Positions 37,316-48,057 of a stretch of DNA of 64,000 nucleotides are shown piece after piece. Position 1 is the stretch's first letter. Each line of letters starts with the position of its first letter. The stretch covers positions 1-64,000 of the forward strand of contig NZ_LNTY01000051.1 of NCBI RefSeq assembly GCF_001559595.1, given 5' to 3'. Below the pieces are notes generated by a model. It saw only the letters and a list, made by a program, of their open reading frames with translations. It searched no databases and was not told the origin of the DNA. The position numbers and the translations under genes are program-made. The DNA is from Enterovibrio coralii. GTDB taxonomy: Bacteria; Pseudomonadota; Gammaproteobacteria; Enterobacterales; Vibrionaceae.

Positions 37316-37956
37316 ATGACCGCTCATTCCTTTGCCTTCTTAACAGTCTTTTTTCCCTTAGCATGCAGACGCGTGCTATGCGTATTCGGGTTGGTGTTGT
37401 TTACCTCATCTTGTGCATCCGATAACCCTAGCTCAGTCGACATGACTGGTCGTTCTCAGATTGAAGATGACGAAGTGCTGTTGGTGGGAAAGGTGTCTGT
37501 TGTGCCTGTTCCTGCTACGAAGACATCGCAAGAGACAGACACACTTAATCTCTTTTCTGATGAGCGCGTGTTGTTGTGGCTCAGTCCGTTTAAGCGTAAC
37601 GTCAAATCTCAACCAGATGACATGCTGGGACTTTCGGCGGCGTGGGGTAAGACGTTTTCTTATGCCATACCCAAAAAGAACGTTGCCCTGCAAAAGTTAG
37701 AACGGGCGAAGGCAGTTAATGACCAACCAGTTTATCTACCATTGCTTCTCCCTGAAGCGTTCAAATTTCTCATTCGGTAGATGATCGCGTTATCTATATT
37801 GGGCATCTTAGGCTCTACGTGAATCCATTCGAAGAAGTGATTGGTTTTGAAGTGCTGGATGAATCGAAGCAAACCCAACATCAACTTCATCAAGCCATTG
37901 CAGGAAATGGGCGCTTTCGCGTCTCATTGATGGCACCGGTCTCAGAGTTTCACTGA
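37316..37956 (+). CDS. putative lipoprotein, unknown (frameshifted)
   Basis: About 213 residues once one base missing near 37758 is restored. The N-terminal hydrophobic stretch LCVFGLVLFTSSC ends with a lipobox-like cysteine, so it is probably an outer- or inner-membrane lipoprotein. The region after the break reads ISHSVDDRVIYIGHLRLYVNPFEEVIG. The segment VYIGHLRLYV with PEA before it suggests a CsiV-like or similar envelope protein, but I cannot assign the family. It lies before the HAD phosphatase gene on the same strand. Confidence 0.55.
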
Positions 37957-38050
37957 TATTTGATCAATACACCGCAATCAATACGTGGTGCTGGCATTCT
38001 CGGCGAGAAGTGACAGAGTAAGAAGTATCTCCCTCGCTTGGACGACGACT

Positions 38051-38734
38051 ATGGCTCCACACCTCGCAGTATTCGATTTAGACGAAACCCTTGTCTCTGC
38101 CGATTCCATGGCACTTTGGCATCAATATTTGCTAGACCGACACTACACAAAAGATGCGGACTTCATGGAAAAAGATGAAGCGTTTATGCGTGACTACAGT
38201 GCTGGCACGCTAAACCTTGCTGACTATCTGGCTTTCAGCCTTTCTCCGCTAACGTCACTGACTACCGAAGAAGTTGACGCGTTGGCAACGCAATTTGCTG
38301 AAGACATCATGCCCGAATATGTCTATGACGAAGCACGCGCTACGTTGGCAGAACTTAAAGAGAGCGGTGCGACTATCATTATTGTTTCAGCATCCTTGGC
38401 GTTTCTCGTAAAACCGATAGCGAGAATGCTGGGTGTCGATGCCGCGATGGGCATTGAATTGAAAACAAAGAATGGTAAGTACATGCCTGAACCCGACGGG
38501 GAGCCCACGTTCCGTGAAGGTAAAGTCTTTAAACTCACGGAATGGATTTACGCCTTAGGACATGATTTTGAGCATGTCAGCTTCCACACAGATTCCATTA
38601 ACGACCTACCAATGTGCTTTTTTGCCGACAGCGTGAAAGTAGTGAACCCTTGCAAAAGGCTGCTGGCAAAAGCGAGAGAATACCAATGGCCAGTGTTGCG
38701 CTGGGGAACAGTTGAAGGGGAGCTGGTGGACTGA
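38051..38734 (+). CDS. HAD-IB family phosphatase
   Basis: A 227-residue HAD-superfamily hydrolase of the HAD-IB (SerB-like) group. Motif I is VFDLDETLV, motif II is in IVSASLAFL, motif III is a Lys near EGKVFKL and motif IV is HTDSINDLPM. It likely dephosphorylates a small metabolite; substrate unknown. The upstream in-frame extension to 37985 lacks family features. Followed by a strong terminator. Confidence 0.87.
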   Translation: MAPHLAVFDLDETLVSADSMALWHQYLLDRHYTKDADFMEKDEAFMRDYSAGTLNLADYLAFSLSPLTSLTTEEVDALATQFAEDIMPEYVYDEARATLAELKESGATIIIVSASLAFLVKPIARMLGVDAAMGIELKTKNGKYMPEPDGEPTFREGKVFKLTEWIYALGHDFEHVSFHTDSINDLPMCFFADSVKVVNPCKRLLAKAREYQWPVLRWGTVEGELVD

Positions 38735-38750
38735 AAGTCTCAGAGTATGA

Positions 38751-38775
38751 AAAAAGGAGCCTTGGCTCCTTTTTC
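38751..38775. terminator. bidirectional terminator
   Basis: The hairpin AAAAAGGAGCC-TT-GGCTCCTTTTT lies between the convergent HAD and MetF-like genes. Confidence 0.85.
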
Positions 38776-38776
38776 T

Positions 38777-39685
38777 TTAGATGGCTTTGATGCGATTTAG
38801 CAGTTCGATGGAGGCATCAACTTCGACTTTTCTGACTGCTACGCTTTCAATGTTGCAGCCGATCGGAATACCTTTTTCGTCGGCAAACTCTTTCAGCTCA
38901 CGCCAGCTTTGCTCCGAGTAATCGACCGATTGTTGGAGGATATCGTCTGAATGAATCAAATCGTTCTCCAGCCAACGAGGAATGTTAATTCCCAGCCACT
39001 TCATAAACTGCAGCGTCTTTTGAGAACCGCAAGGCGTCAAGGTGAAGATAATTGGCACCAAAGGAATGCCATGTTTTTTGCCGTAGTAGTAATAGTCAGA
39101 CAAGAAGTCTTTTGACGCATGCACGTCATAAACACCCTGCGACACGAAAAACGAACAGCCAGCCTCTATCTTTCTGAACACGCGGAGATGCTCATCGCCT
39201 TTCACCAAATGACGCTCAGGAATGGTAACACCGCCGAGCAGCATGTCTTTGTTGACGCGCTTTTTTAGGGCGTAGGCTTCAGACATTGGCATCGTCACGG
39301 ATTGATCGGCTGAGGATGCACCAACAAACACAGACAGTTCATCGGCAGGGTGAGAGTCTTCCAGAAAGCGCGACAGCGAGGCTTCTGAATATTTGCCAAC
39401 CGATCGGTAGATAACGCGCGGCAACTTAATGTCAGCCAGATAGTCGCGGCTGTATTCGACGCCATCCAGTGTTTCCATGAACGGAAAGGGGCGTTCTTCT
39501 GATGTGCGTGTGGCTTCGTCTTGGATATCGTAAACGATAAGGCCATCTATCGGTTGATCTTGGAGTCTGGCAACTTGGCGAGAGGCAATTTCGGTCACTT
39601 TTTCTGATTCGGTGCCTTTCTTCGGTGGAACCAATCCATAAAGGATGATGCCGCTTTCGCGGGCTTTAATTTTATCTAACAGCAT
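38777..39685 (-). CDS. methylenetetrahydrofolate reductase-family protein
   Basis: A 302-residue protein of the MTHFR/MetF superfamily, a TIM barrel that binds FAD. Its family consistency is best at YGLVPPKKGTES, GLIVYDIQDEA, GGVTIPERH and the C-terminal ESVAVRKVEVDASIEL. It is more distant from E. coli MetF than a true orthologue would be. No met genes are adjacent. Substrate not settled. Confidence 0.72.
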   Translation of the reverse strand: MLLDKIKARESGIILYGLVPPKKGTESEKVTEIASRQVARLQDQPIDGLIVYDIQDEATRTSEERPFPFMETLDGVEYSRDYLADIKLPRVIYRSVGKYSEASLSRFLEDSHPADELSVFVGASSADQSVTMPMSEAYALKKRVNKDMLLGGVTIPERHLVKGDEHLRVFRKIEAGCSFFVSQGVYDVHASKDFLSDYYYYGKKHGIPLVPIIFTLTPCGSQKTLQFMKWLGINIPRWLENDLIHSDDILQQSVDYSEQSWRELKEFADEKGIPIGCNIESVAVRKVEVDASIELLNRIKAI

Positions 39686-39882
39686 TAAAATCCAGTGACT
39701 CCTGTCATTTGGAACGCAAATTCAATCCCTAAAGCAACGAGATAGCATCAATGGCAGAGGAATTTGCTAGTCGCTCACCATCGTCTCGATGCTTTTCTAC
39801 CTTAACAGGCTGAATAAGGGATGCAATTTGAATTTACGGTTACAGGCTGTTTTCTTATTGTTTTCGCGCTGTTTTTTCCATG

Positions 39883-40728
39883 TTACTGGGTGTTGTTTTG
39901 AACATTTTCCAGTGCGGTAACGCGTCGCTGTTGATCGGCGGAGAAATACTTATCTTTAAGGGCTTGAAGTTGTGATGGTGAGGAAGTCGGTGAAAACGCG
40001 TGTTTTTCAGCAAAGTAAGCAGCGAGGTTTTGCTCGAATGCTTCTTCTTCCTGTTCGTACGCTCGAATGCGCGAAGCAGCCTCCGTGCCAACCAGTTGGT
40101 CGAGTGCCGAGTCATAGTCTGAAGCAGACATGTTATCGAGAGCACCGATTTGGCTTATCAACGCAGCATTTTGATAGCTTTCCTTCATATCCGGCGGCAG
40201 TTTGTCCAATTCGTCTTGCCATTGTTCTGCCCTTGCATTTTCATCCAGGCCTAAGGCTTCCAATTCAAGACGTTTGATGGTCATGTCTCTGGCGAGGTTC
40301 TCTACGTAAAAAAGCTTATTCTGCTCACTTTCTGTAAACAGTTCAGCCTGTCTAAGATGGATTTGATCTTGAATAAAATAGAGATAATCGATGCCTGATA
40401 ACGAATCTGAAGGCGAAATGTTGTCGAGGGATTGTCTGTACGCCTGATATTTAGCGAACAGCGACTTTTGATTTTCACCATAGCTGACTGAGTCTGCAAA
40501 CGCTTCATAATCACGCTGGACGTCATTGAGTTCTCGTTCGCCCAATGTGGAGAGGAAATACTCGAATGTATCTCTATCGCTCGAGATATCCACGCTAGTA
40601 CCTTGGTGAGAGCGAGCCTGCGAACCGTTGTTCTCGTCACCGTTCATCAGCCAATACAGCAATAAGCCAAACAGAATGCCTGCGACGACGATGAGTGCGA
40701 TTTTGTAACCGGTAAATGAAATTCTCAT
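39883..40728 (-). CDS. lifO: lipase-specific foldase (Lif)
   Basis: A 281-residue inner-membrane-anchored chaperone. One N-terminal span (about 9-28) is followed by a Ser/Gly-rich linker and the helical foldase domain in the periplasm. It helps the secreted lipase fold before type II export. Matching segments are SLSGIDYLYFIQDQIHLRQAE and FSADQQRRVTALEN. It lies 37 bp downstream of its partner lipase. Confidence 0.93.
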   Translation of the reverse strand: MRISFTGYKIALIVVAGILFGLLLYWLMNGDENNGSQARSHQGTSVDISSDRDTFEYFLSTLGERELNDVQRDYEAFADSVSYGENQKSLFAKYQAYRQSLDNISPSDSLSGIDYLYFIQDQIHLRQAELFTESEQNKLFYVENLARDMTIKRLELEALGLDENARAEQWQDELDKLPPDMKESYQNAALISQIGALDNMSASDYDSALDQLVGTEAASRIRAYEQEEEAFEQNLAAYFAEKHAFSPTSSPSQLQALKDKYFSADQQRRVTALENVQNNTQ

Positions 40729-40765
40729 TCGCAGGCTCCTGCTAGGTTATGTCTGTCGCGAATCG

Positions 40766-41746
<981 letters not shown>

Positions 41747-41845
41747 TTAGCTATCGCTTTGCAACGCGTTCTGTCGTAACAGTGAGAAACGGTGAGAATG
41801 TTAATGAAATGTGATCTTGGTTTTGGTGGAGTGGGATTGAGATCA

Positions 41846-41872
41846 AAAAAGGAGCGCGGTGCGCTCCTTTTT
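41846..41872 (-). terminator. terminator of the rimB-rimK operon
   Basis: AAAAAGGAGCGC/GCGCTCCTTTTT hairpin with T-run on the minus strand, 17 bp past the last gene. Confidence 0.83.
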
Positions 41873-41888
41873 ACCGTTAGGGATGGTG

Positions 41889-42956
41889 TTATTGAACACC
41901 AATACCAAACTTAATTTCGTTGCTGATATCGTCAGTCACTTCATCCAAGTAGTTTTCTACCTGCTGCTCAACCAAACGATCTGGCTCTTCGAAGAACGCA
42001 ATGTGGAAGATTGCGTCACCTTCGTTCACCAGAGGCAGCGTCTGCTGACCAATGATGATACCGCCAGCTGGTGCGTAGATTTGGATTTCTTCGCTACCCG
42101 TTGGCGCGCTGATCGATGCCAGTGATTGACCTTTGCTTACGCGTTGGCCAAGTGCAACGTGTGAACGCAAGATACCATCGGCTTCTGAACGCACCCAGCG
42201 AGTTGCGCGCGCAATAACAGGCTCTACAGCCGTCTTACGCTTGCTGCTCTTGCGGATCATGCCTAGGTATTGCATAACACGCTTACAGCCTTTCACACCA
42301 GCAGTGATCGCATAAGGTTCGAAGCGAAGTGCTTCACCTGCTTCATACGTCAATACTGGGATACCAATTTTCTCGGCTTCAGAACGCAGAGAGCCTTCAC
42401 GCAGTGCTGCGTCGATAACAACAGGCGTACCGAACGCCAGAGCCATGTCGTACGTTTGTTCGTTAGACAGGTTTGCGCGAATCTGTGGCAGGTTAGTGCG
42501 GTAAATCGCCGCAGTGTGCAGGTCAAGAATATGGGTACAGCGACGAACGATTTGTTCGAAGATCTGGTAAGCCATACGGCCTGCGATTGAGCCACGCTCA
42601 GAACCTGGGAAACAACGGTTCAGGTCGCGACGGTCTGGTAGATAACGGGATTTGTGGATAAAGCCAAAGACGTTAACCACTGGAATCGCGATTATCGTAC
42701 CTGTTAGTGTTGCTGGGTTAATACGCTCAAGAACTTGGCGTACGACTTCAACACCGTTCAGTTCGTCGCCGTGGATCGCTGCGTTAATCATTAACACAGG
42801 CCCAGGCTTCTTACCGTGAATCACTTCTGCGGTGACAGAAAGTGGAGAGTGCGTATAGAGTTTTGCGACTTCAAATTCAACGCTAGCGCGTTGACCAGGC
42901 GGGATGGTCATCCCGCCGATTTCGAAAGCTTTATTTTTATTATTTGCTTTTGACAC
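41889..42956 (-). CDS. succinylglutamate desuccinylase/aspartoacylase-family hydrolase beside rimK
   Basis: A 355-residue zinc hydrolase of the AstE/M14 group. The zinc ligands are H62 and E65 ([12 protein letters not shown]) and H in ILDLHTA; Arg in [15 protein letters not shown] binds carboxylate substrates. The C-terminal part is a small barrel-like domain. It starts at a GTG overlapping the end of rimK by 17 bp, with AAGGA upstream. Together with rimB and rimK it forms an operon. Since RimK adds glutamates, this enzyme might trim or process them (inference). Confidence 0.85.
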   Translation of the reverse strand: MSKANNKNKAFEIGGMTIPPGQRASVEFEVAKLYTHSPLSVTAEVIHGKKPGPVLMINAAIHGDELNGVEVVRQVLERINPATLTGTIIAIPVVNVFGFIHKSRYLPDRRDLNRCFPGSERGSIAGRMAYQIFEQIVRRCTHILDLHTAAIYRTNLPQIRANLSNEQTYDMALAFGTPVVIDAALREGSLRSEAEKIGIPVLTYEAGEALRFEPYAITAGVKGCKRVMQYLGMIRKSSKRKTAVEPVIARATRWVRSEADGILRSHVALGQRVSKGQSLASISAPTGSEEIQIYAPAGGIIIGQQTLPLVNEGDAIFHIAFFEEPDRLVEQQVENYLDEVTDDISNEIKFGIGVQ

Positions 42957-43848
42957 GTGTCCTTGTCCTCGGAGTTGAGACTATTTTCTCAATATGATCA
43001 ATGATCATCCCTGCTACGTCTTTTCCTGTAGCAGCTTCGATCCCTTCCAGACCTGGTGAGGAGTTCACTTCCATCACTAGAGGTCCGCGCTCAGAGCGAA
43101 GAAGATCCACACCCGCTACGTGAAGGCCCATTGCCTTCGCAGCAGCAACTGCAGTCTTACGCTCAGTTGGAGTAATACGCACCAGTGATGCACTGCCACC
43201 GCGGTGCAGGTTAGAGCGGAACTCACCTGGCAGCGCTTGGCGCTTCATTGCTGCGATTACTTTATCGCCGATAACGAAACAGCGAATATCTGCGCCGCCC
43301 GCTTCTTTGATGTATTCCTGAACCATGATGTTAGCTTTCAGGCCCATAAATGCTTCGATAACACTTTCCGCTGCTTTACGGGTCTCTGCCAGAACAACGC
43401 CAATGCCTTGGGTACCTTCCAGCAGTTTGATAACAACTGGTGTGCCACCGACCATGCTCAGCAGGTCTTTAATATCGCCCGGTTTGCTCGCAAAGCCTGT
43501 GATCGGCATACCAATATTCTTACGAGACAGCAGCTGAAGTGAACGTAGTTTGTCACGAGAACGCTGAATCGCCACTGAATCATTCACGGTGTAAATGCCA
43601 AGCATTTCGAACTGGCGAAGAACCGCACAGCCGTAGAATGTTACAGACGCGCCAATGCGAGGAATGATGGCATCAAAACCCACCAGATCTTCACCGTTTT
43701 GGTGAACAGAAGGCTGGGTAGAGTTGATGTTCATGTAGCAGCGCAAAGCATCAATAATCTTGTATTCGTGGCCACGCTGTTCACATGCTTCGATCAGACG
43801 ACGGGTTGAATACAGGTTTTCGTTACGAGATAGAATTCCAATTTTCAT
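42940..43848 (-). CDS. rimK: ATP-grasp glutamate ligase RimK
   Basis: A 302-residue ATP-grasp enzyme from the ATG at 43848 behind AAGGG. E. coli RimK adds glutamates to the C-terminus of ribosomal protein S6 and can make poly-glutamate. The ATP-grasp core has [16 protein letters not shown], and Mg-binding residues are in [14 protein letters not shown]. It is preceded by rimB (4-bp gap) and overlaps the AstE-like gene. The upstream in-frame extension to 43899 is not family-like. Confidence 0.95.
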   Translation of the reverse strand: MKIGILSRNENLYSTRRLIEACEQRGHEYKIIDALRCYMNINSTQPSVHQNGEDLVGFDAIIPRIGASVTFYGCAVLRQFEMLGIYTVNDSVAIQRSRDKLRSLQLLSRKNIGMPITGFASKPGDIKDLLSMVGGTPVVIKLLEGTQGIGVVLAETRKAAESVIEAFMGLKANIMVQEYIKEAGGADIRCFVIGDKVIAAMKRQALPGEFRSNLHRGGSASLVRITPTERKTAVAAAKAMGLHVAGVDLLRSERGPLVMEVNSSPGLEGIEAATGKDVAGMIIDHIEKIVSTPRTRTRVKSK

Positions 43849-43852
43849 ATAA

Positions 43853-44344
43853 TTACCCTTGAGGCACCTGAACGATAAATGATTGTACTGGGTCGACAAG
43901 TAGTCGGTTTTCCATGGCAGTACGGCCCAACAACATTCGAAATACCATAGTGTCGCGAGCTGTCAGCGTCATCTCGATTGGGTAGGTCAAATCACCAATA
44001 ACCAATGGGGTTTCGATAACGTAACGGAACGTCTCATGACCACCTGAATCGCGAACAGTTCGCATGTCTTTTACTTTTGCGTGACATTCTTTCTCGGTCA
44101 CGTTGTCGTCTTGAATTGGGTGGATCATAAACTTCACCCACTTCTCGTCGTCCTTCTCGTACTCTTCGATACCGAAAGTGTGCAGACATGAAGTACGTGC
44201 ACCTGTGTCAACTTTCGCTTTGATCGCAGAGATACCTAAATCTGGTAAGGCTACCCATTCTCGCCAGCCAACCAGCATTCTGTCGTTTGAATTTGCGTGG
44301 TTAGAGTCCTCGACTGCTGGTCGAGCTGTGTTTTTGTCAGTCAT
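43853..44344 (-). CDS. rimB: RimB-type ATP-dependent zinc protease family (retropepsin-like)
   Basis: A 163-residue protein when started at ATG 44344; a TTG start at 44413 lacks an RBS. The motif [11 protein letters not shown] (D46-T47-G48) is a retropepsin-like catalytic aspartate loop and LLGRTAM is the second conserved block. Pseudomonas RimB is a protease that acts with RimK on ribosomal S6 glutamylation. First gene of the three-gene operon. Confidence 0.87.
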   Translation of the reverse strand: MTDKNTARPAVEDSNHANSNDRMLVGWREWVALPDLGISAIKAKVDTGARTSCLHTFGIEEYEKDDEKWVKFMIHPIQDDNVTEKECHAKVKDMRTVRDSGGHETFRYVIETPLVIGDLTYPIEMTLTARDTMVFRMLLGRTAMENRLLVDPVQSFIVQVPQG

Positions 44345-44794
44345 TACTGTCAATGCCCCAGGTAGTGAATTTCGTACGGATGGAGTGAGCGCATCAATCT
44401 TTGACTTACTCAAGTAAACGATAGCTGTTTTGCGGAGATGTTCCGCTCACATTTCTAAGAACTGATTGAATAATCAACACTATCGAATTACTAAATACTG
44501 TGGCGTTCAAAGCCACATGGGTATTTCACTCCGGCGGCGCACTTAATCATCCACTTTCTCAGCACCGCACCAAAGAGCGCGCAAGGTACAGCTTTGCAAT
44601 GCAAGCGACAAGTCAATTTGTGATTTGTGATAATCAAAATAATTTATCGATAAAATTATTAATCGCCAGAAAATCACATAATTAGCTTACTCGCCCAGTT
44701 GGTCCATATTCGGTGTTACGCTGTCGGGTTGTATCGCCCATGATGAGAGTATGAATGTATATTCTTTGACCGCAAATTTGGTCAGGCAGTTCGT
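44345..44794. other. gap between the oxygenase and rimB genes
   Basis: 450 bp. It contains a small hairpin TGTGGC/GCCACA (44499-44517) and AT-rich sequence with the rimB promoter. A 61-codon frame at 44500 has no RBS or family match. No gene seen. Confidence 0.4.
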
Positions 44795-45643
44795 TTATAA
44801 AACGAGTTTTTTGTCATCTTTTATCTGTTTAAACCACTGATACATAGGGACGTTACCCGCGTTGTCTACATTGGGCGCACCTTTGCCGTGTTTTACATCG
44901 TGAATGTTCACTGTCCGTATTTCTACGCTGAAGCGAAACTTGTCCGTGAGATTGAATTTGCTGCCATGAAGGTGTGCGGAAGCAAACGTTAGGATCTCGC
45001 CGGGCTGAAGTTCTGGCGTGAAACACGCTTGTTCATCAATAGATTCCAATGCTTGTGGCGAGCTTGGATAGGCAATTTTTTCACCTGAAGGCGTTGCTTT
45101 CTTTTCTGCCAAGTAGCGAGAAAACGACCAGTCCGACGTCGTGTTGGCGACTTTTTTGTTCCAGTAGTCAGGATACAGAGCAATAGAACGCGCTTTTCTG
45201 AGGGGAAAGATAGGCAGCCACCAGTTAATTTGGCTATCAATGTTACTGCCCCACGTGTCTCTGTGGTGCTTCACGCTTGCCTGTCTGCCCTTGTCGTAGG
45301 ACGTTACACAAGGGACGATCCGAAGGACCAATCTGTCATAAAAATTCTCTTCGCGATTCACTCCACAGGTCTCAAGCGCACTAAAAAAGAGAGACTTAAT
45401 TTCAGGGTCTCGTTCAAAAGCCGTCATGGTTTCGCTTGCACGCGCTGCGTACGTGGGTTCATCGAGTGCTAAATGTGCTTTTTGGGGATCTGGAATACCG
45501 AAGTGCTTATTGATGAGCTGCTTAGTTCGGTTGAGGAAAGGAGCTAGTTCGTCAGCGATGGAGAAGATGATCAGTTCGCCTTGAAAAAGACGGTCTCCAA
45601 GCTCTTGGTGAGAAAGTGCAGTATATGTGTGAAATGGATCCAT
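44795..45643 (-). CDS. 2-oxoglutarate/Fe(II)-dependent dioxygenase-like protein
   Basis: A 282-residue protein from the ATG at 45643 behind AAGGTG. The iron-binding HxD is H127-R-D129 in VKHHRDTW, a distal His is in SAHLHGSKF (H224 or H226) and the 2OG-binding Arg is in RFSVEIR. It fits the phytanoyl-CoA dioxygenase-like cupin fold. Substrate unknown. An in-frame extension to 45697 lacks family features. It stands alone. Confidence 0.7.
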   Translation of the reverse strand: MDPFHTYTALSHQELGDRLFQGELIIFSIADELAPFLNRTKQLINKHFGIPDPQKAHLALDEPTYAARASETMTAFERDPEIKSLFFSALETCGVNREENFYDRLVLRIVPCVTSYDKGRQASVKHHRDTWGSNIDSQINWWLPIFPLRKARSIALYPDYWNKKVANTTSDWSFSRYLAEKKATPSGEKIAYPSSPQALESIDEQACFTPELQPGEILTFASAHLHGSKFNLTDKFRFSVEIRTVNIHDVKHGKGAPNVDNAGNVPMYQWFKQIKDDKKLVL

Positions 45644-45746
45644 GGAGTCACCTTGTAGCGTTTGCTTTTCCTCTTTTCGAGGATAGCTCACGCTCAAGGT
45701 GCAGTTTATTGAGATAAAGAGACGAGATGTAATTTATAGAAAGAGG

Positions 45747-46229
45747 CTACATGGCAAATTGCATTGCGATCGAGGCTGGCTCTCGCTTCCATTCACACAA
45801 TATGTCTGCGAGGCCTTCTTCATTGTCATGCTGTCCAACCTCGCATTCTTTGAAGCCATGTTTCTCCCAGAAGGTTCGTGCAGGAAGGTTGACCTCGAAG
45901 GTATAGAGTTTTAGATGGTCTGTGTTCTCTTGCGCGAGCTCTACAAGGGCAGAACCAATCCCACGGCATTGGTGGTCGGGATGAATATAAAGCTGAGAGA
46001 TGTAAACATCGTCCATTGCCATCATGCCCAGCACGGTGTCCGTGGTTTTTTCAACAGCGAGATAAATTCGATGAGAAGGTGCAAGGATACGGTTTAGGTA
46101 ATAACGGTGTGAATCTAGCGAATGCAACTCTGGTATGCCCAGAGCTGCTTCCTTGCTTTCGCGCCACATCTCGATGGTTTGTTCGGTGTAGCGCGGATGA
46201 TAATCGACTATAACAATTTCACGATTCAT
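45747..46229 (-). CDS. GNAT acetyltransferase
   Basis: A 160-residue GNAT-fold enzyme. The CoA loop is in YIHPDHQCRGIGSALVE and FWEKHGFKECE is the usual end of the domain. The protein ends in a short non-conserved tail. Substrate unknown. It is on the same strand as the next GNAT gene, 32 bp downstream of it. Confidence 0.88.
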   Translation of the reverse strand: MNREIVIVDYHPRYTEQTIEMWRESKEAALGIPELHSLDSHRYYLNRILAPSHRIYLAVEKTTDTVLGMMAMDDVYISQLYIHPDHQCRGIGSALVELAQENTDHLKLYTFEVNLPARTFWEKHGFKECEVGQHDNEEGLADILCEWKREPASIAMQFAM

Positions 46230-46261
46230 AAGGTTACGACGCAGTCTCAGGCTAAGTAAAG

Positions 46262-46738
46262 TTAAACAACGTTACTGAACTGCTGAAGCGTGCGCGTAAA
46301 GAAAGCACTGTTTGGATCTTCTTTATAATCGGCAAACGGCGCACATTGTTCGAAACCGAAACGTTCGTAAAGACGTCTTGCCGGTTCAAACTCAGGTTCA
46401 GTACCTGTTTCTAAACTTAGGCGGGAAAACTGACGTCTGCGCGACTCTTGAAGAATATGTGCGAGCAAGTTCGCAGCCACGCCTCGACGAACAAACTTCT
46501 GCGATGTACGCATCGATTTTATCTCGCCGTGCGAAGGGCCAATTTTCTTCAATGCGCCACATCCTGCGAGTTCGCCATCAATCCAAGCACTCCATAAAGT
46601 CACATCGGGATGCTGAAGTGCGCTGAGATCCAATGCGTGAACACTTTCTGGTGGGCTGATTTCGTGCATGTTCTTGAGATGTTCGAGAAGAAGTTCCTGA
46701 ATTTCGCTTCCACTCAAATCATCAATACGAATTTCCAT
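46262..46738 (-). CDS. GNAT acetyltransferase
   Basis: A 158-residue GNAT enzyme. The CoA loop is in SQKFVRRGVAANLLAHIL, with RLYERFGFEQCAPFADY at the C-terminus, typical of the YsnE-like group. It is the first gene of a two-gene unit with the next GNAT. The substrate is unknown. Confidence 0.88.
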   Translation of the reverse strand: MEIRIDDLSGSEIQELLLEHLKNMHEISPPESVHALDLSALQHPDVTLWSAWIDGELAGCGALKKIGPSHGEIKSMRTSQKFVRRGVAANLLAHILQESRRRQFSRLSLETGTEPEFEPARRLYERFGFEQCAPFADYKEDPNSAFFTRTLQQFSNVV

Positions 46739-47015
46739 TTTCTACACTCCCGAAAAACCAACCTCCCTGCATTTATCACGTGAAGACGGGTTTGTCCAAG
46801 TGGCTTGAAAGCATTGCAAACGGTGAACAGGGGCTTTTCTACGTTTTGAATTGTCTGCTTAGAGAGGTTTGTATGAGATTTAATGCTTAATAGATGGTGA
46901 AAACTAGAGAGAAAAAATTTTGGAAGCAGTGAGAGATAAAGAAAAGAATCGGTACATCATTCGATATCGGTCACAGAATGCATTGGATGTACAACCGAAG
47001 TTCCCATGGAAAAGA
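46739..47015. other. gap between GNAT gene and the EamA terminator
   Basis: About 280 bp with no coding frame that I would call. It holds the promoter of the GNAT pair. Confidence 0.4.
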
Positions 47016-47037
47016 AAAAGCCTCCGAAGAGGCTTTT
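47016..47037 (-). terminator. terminator of the EamA gene
   Basis: A 9-bp perfect stem AAAAGCCTC/GAGGCTTTT around a CGAA tetraloop, 6 bp past the EamA stop. Confidence 0.78.
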
Positions 47038-47042
47038 ATTGA

Positions 47043-47918
47043 TCAACAGGTTTGTGGCTCGTGAGTTTGCGCTGGCAGTGTTTTGGCTTTCTTTTGCTTG
47101 GCTCGGATCATCAAACCCAAGCTGAGGAACACCAACCCAATGCCAATCCACTGGTATGGGCCCAACACTTCACCGACCAAGACGACGCCAAGGGTAACCG
47201 CAGCAATTGGGTTAACCATGCCCAGCATTGCCATAGCATCTGGGCCAATGCGTTTGATAGAACGAGTATATGCCCAGTACGCAAAGGCAGTGTTAAACAG
47301 GCTGACCCAAACTAATCCCGGTACTTCTTGAAGGGTGACCATTTTGGGGGCGCCCTCTACCAAAAATGCAATGGGCAACAGAAGCAGCCCGCCCAACGTC
47401 AGTTGCCACGCTGTGAGTCGGAATATGTCTGTTACAGGCCAGCTTTTCAGCCAAAGCGACGCGCGAGCAACAAGTGCTGTGGCGGTAAGTGCCGCAATGG
47501 CACCGATAGGGTCGATATCTGCTGATGGGTTGAGGATCAACATCACGCCACTCAGGCCAATAATGGCCAAGCCCAACATTTTCCATTCAGGCTTTTTACC
47601 TTCAACCAGCCACTGCATAAACATCAGTTGCAAAGGCAATGTTGCGCCCAGTGTGCCAGCCACCGAACCTGGCAATCTGTATGCGGCAATAAAAAGCAAA
47701 GGGAAGAACAAGGCAATGTTCAGCACGCTAAGCAGGGTCATTTTCGACCAAGGCAATGGTGGCTTGCCCGGTTTTAGTAACAGCAATAGTAGGCCAGCCG
47801 GTAATGCTCGCCACACAGCAACCCAAAATGGTGTCATGTCTTGCAGGTACAATCCCACTGCCGCATAGGTGCTGCCCCAAAGTAGGGGGACGAGTGCAGC
47901 GAGTATGTAGTTTTTCAC
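47043..47918 (-). CDS. EamA-type drug/metabolite exporter
   Basis: A 291-residue DMT-family transporter with ten membrane spans in two EamA repeats. The GTG start at 47918 is preferred because AGGAG lies seven bases upstream; the ATG at 47939 overlaps that RBS. Segments LLWGSTYAAVGLYL and NPIAAVTLGVVLVGEVLGPYQWIG are typical. It is divergent from a MarR regulator and flanked by its operator, so it probably exports a toxic or signal compound under MarR control. Confidence 0.9.
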   Translation of the reverse strand: MKNYILAALVPLLWGSTYAAVGLYLQDMTPFWVAVWRALPAGLLLLLLKPGKPPLPWSKMTLLSVLNIALFFPLLFIAAYRLPGSVAGTLGATLPLQLMFMQWLVEGKKPEWKMLGLAIIGLSGVMLILNPSADIDPIGAIAALTATALVARASLWLKSWPVTDIFRLTAWQLTLGGLLLLPIAFLVEGAPKMVTLQEVPGLVWVSLFNTAFAYWAYTRSIKRIGPDAMAMLGMVNPIAAVTLGVVLVGEVLGPYQWIGIGLVFLSLGLMIRAKQKKAKTLPAQTHEPQTC

Positions 47919-47973
47919 TTTGGGCTCCTCAGTGTGCATACATTATCAAATCGCACACTATCTTCTAAAAAAG

Positions 47974-47991
47974 TATCTTTTCTAAAAGATA
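47974..47991. promoter_or_regulatory. MarR operator copy 1
   Basis: TATCTTTT-CT-AAAAGATA is a perfect 8-bp inverted repeat near the EamA gene start. It matches the second copy near the marR gene. Confidence 0.7.
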
Positions 47992-48020
47992 AATTATTCG
48001 CTTTGTCTCTTTTTTTCAAG

Positions 48021-48038
48021 TATCTTTTTCGAAAGATA
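48021..48038. promoter_or_regulatory. MarR operator copy 2
   Basis: TATCTTT-TTCG-AAAGATA, an inverted repeat of the same sequence class, lies 47 bp from copy 1 and ends five bases before the marR RBS. Binding here should block marR itself. Confidence 0.7.
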
Positions 48039-48057
48039 AATTAAGGAGCATGTGGTG

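Noticed and set aside
44500-44685. 61-aa plus-strand frame
   Set aside because: No RBS, no family, and it starts inside a small hairpin.
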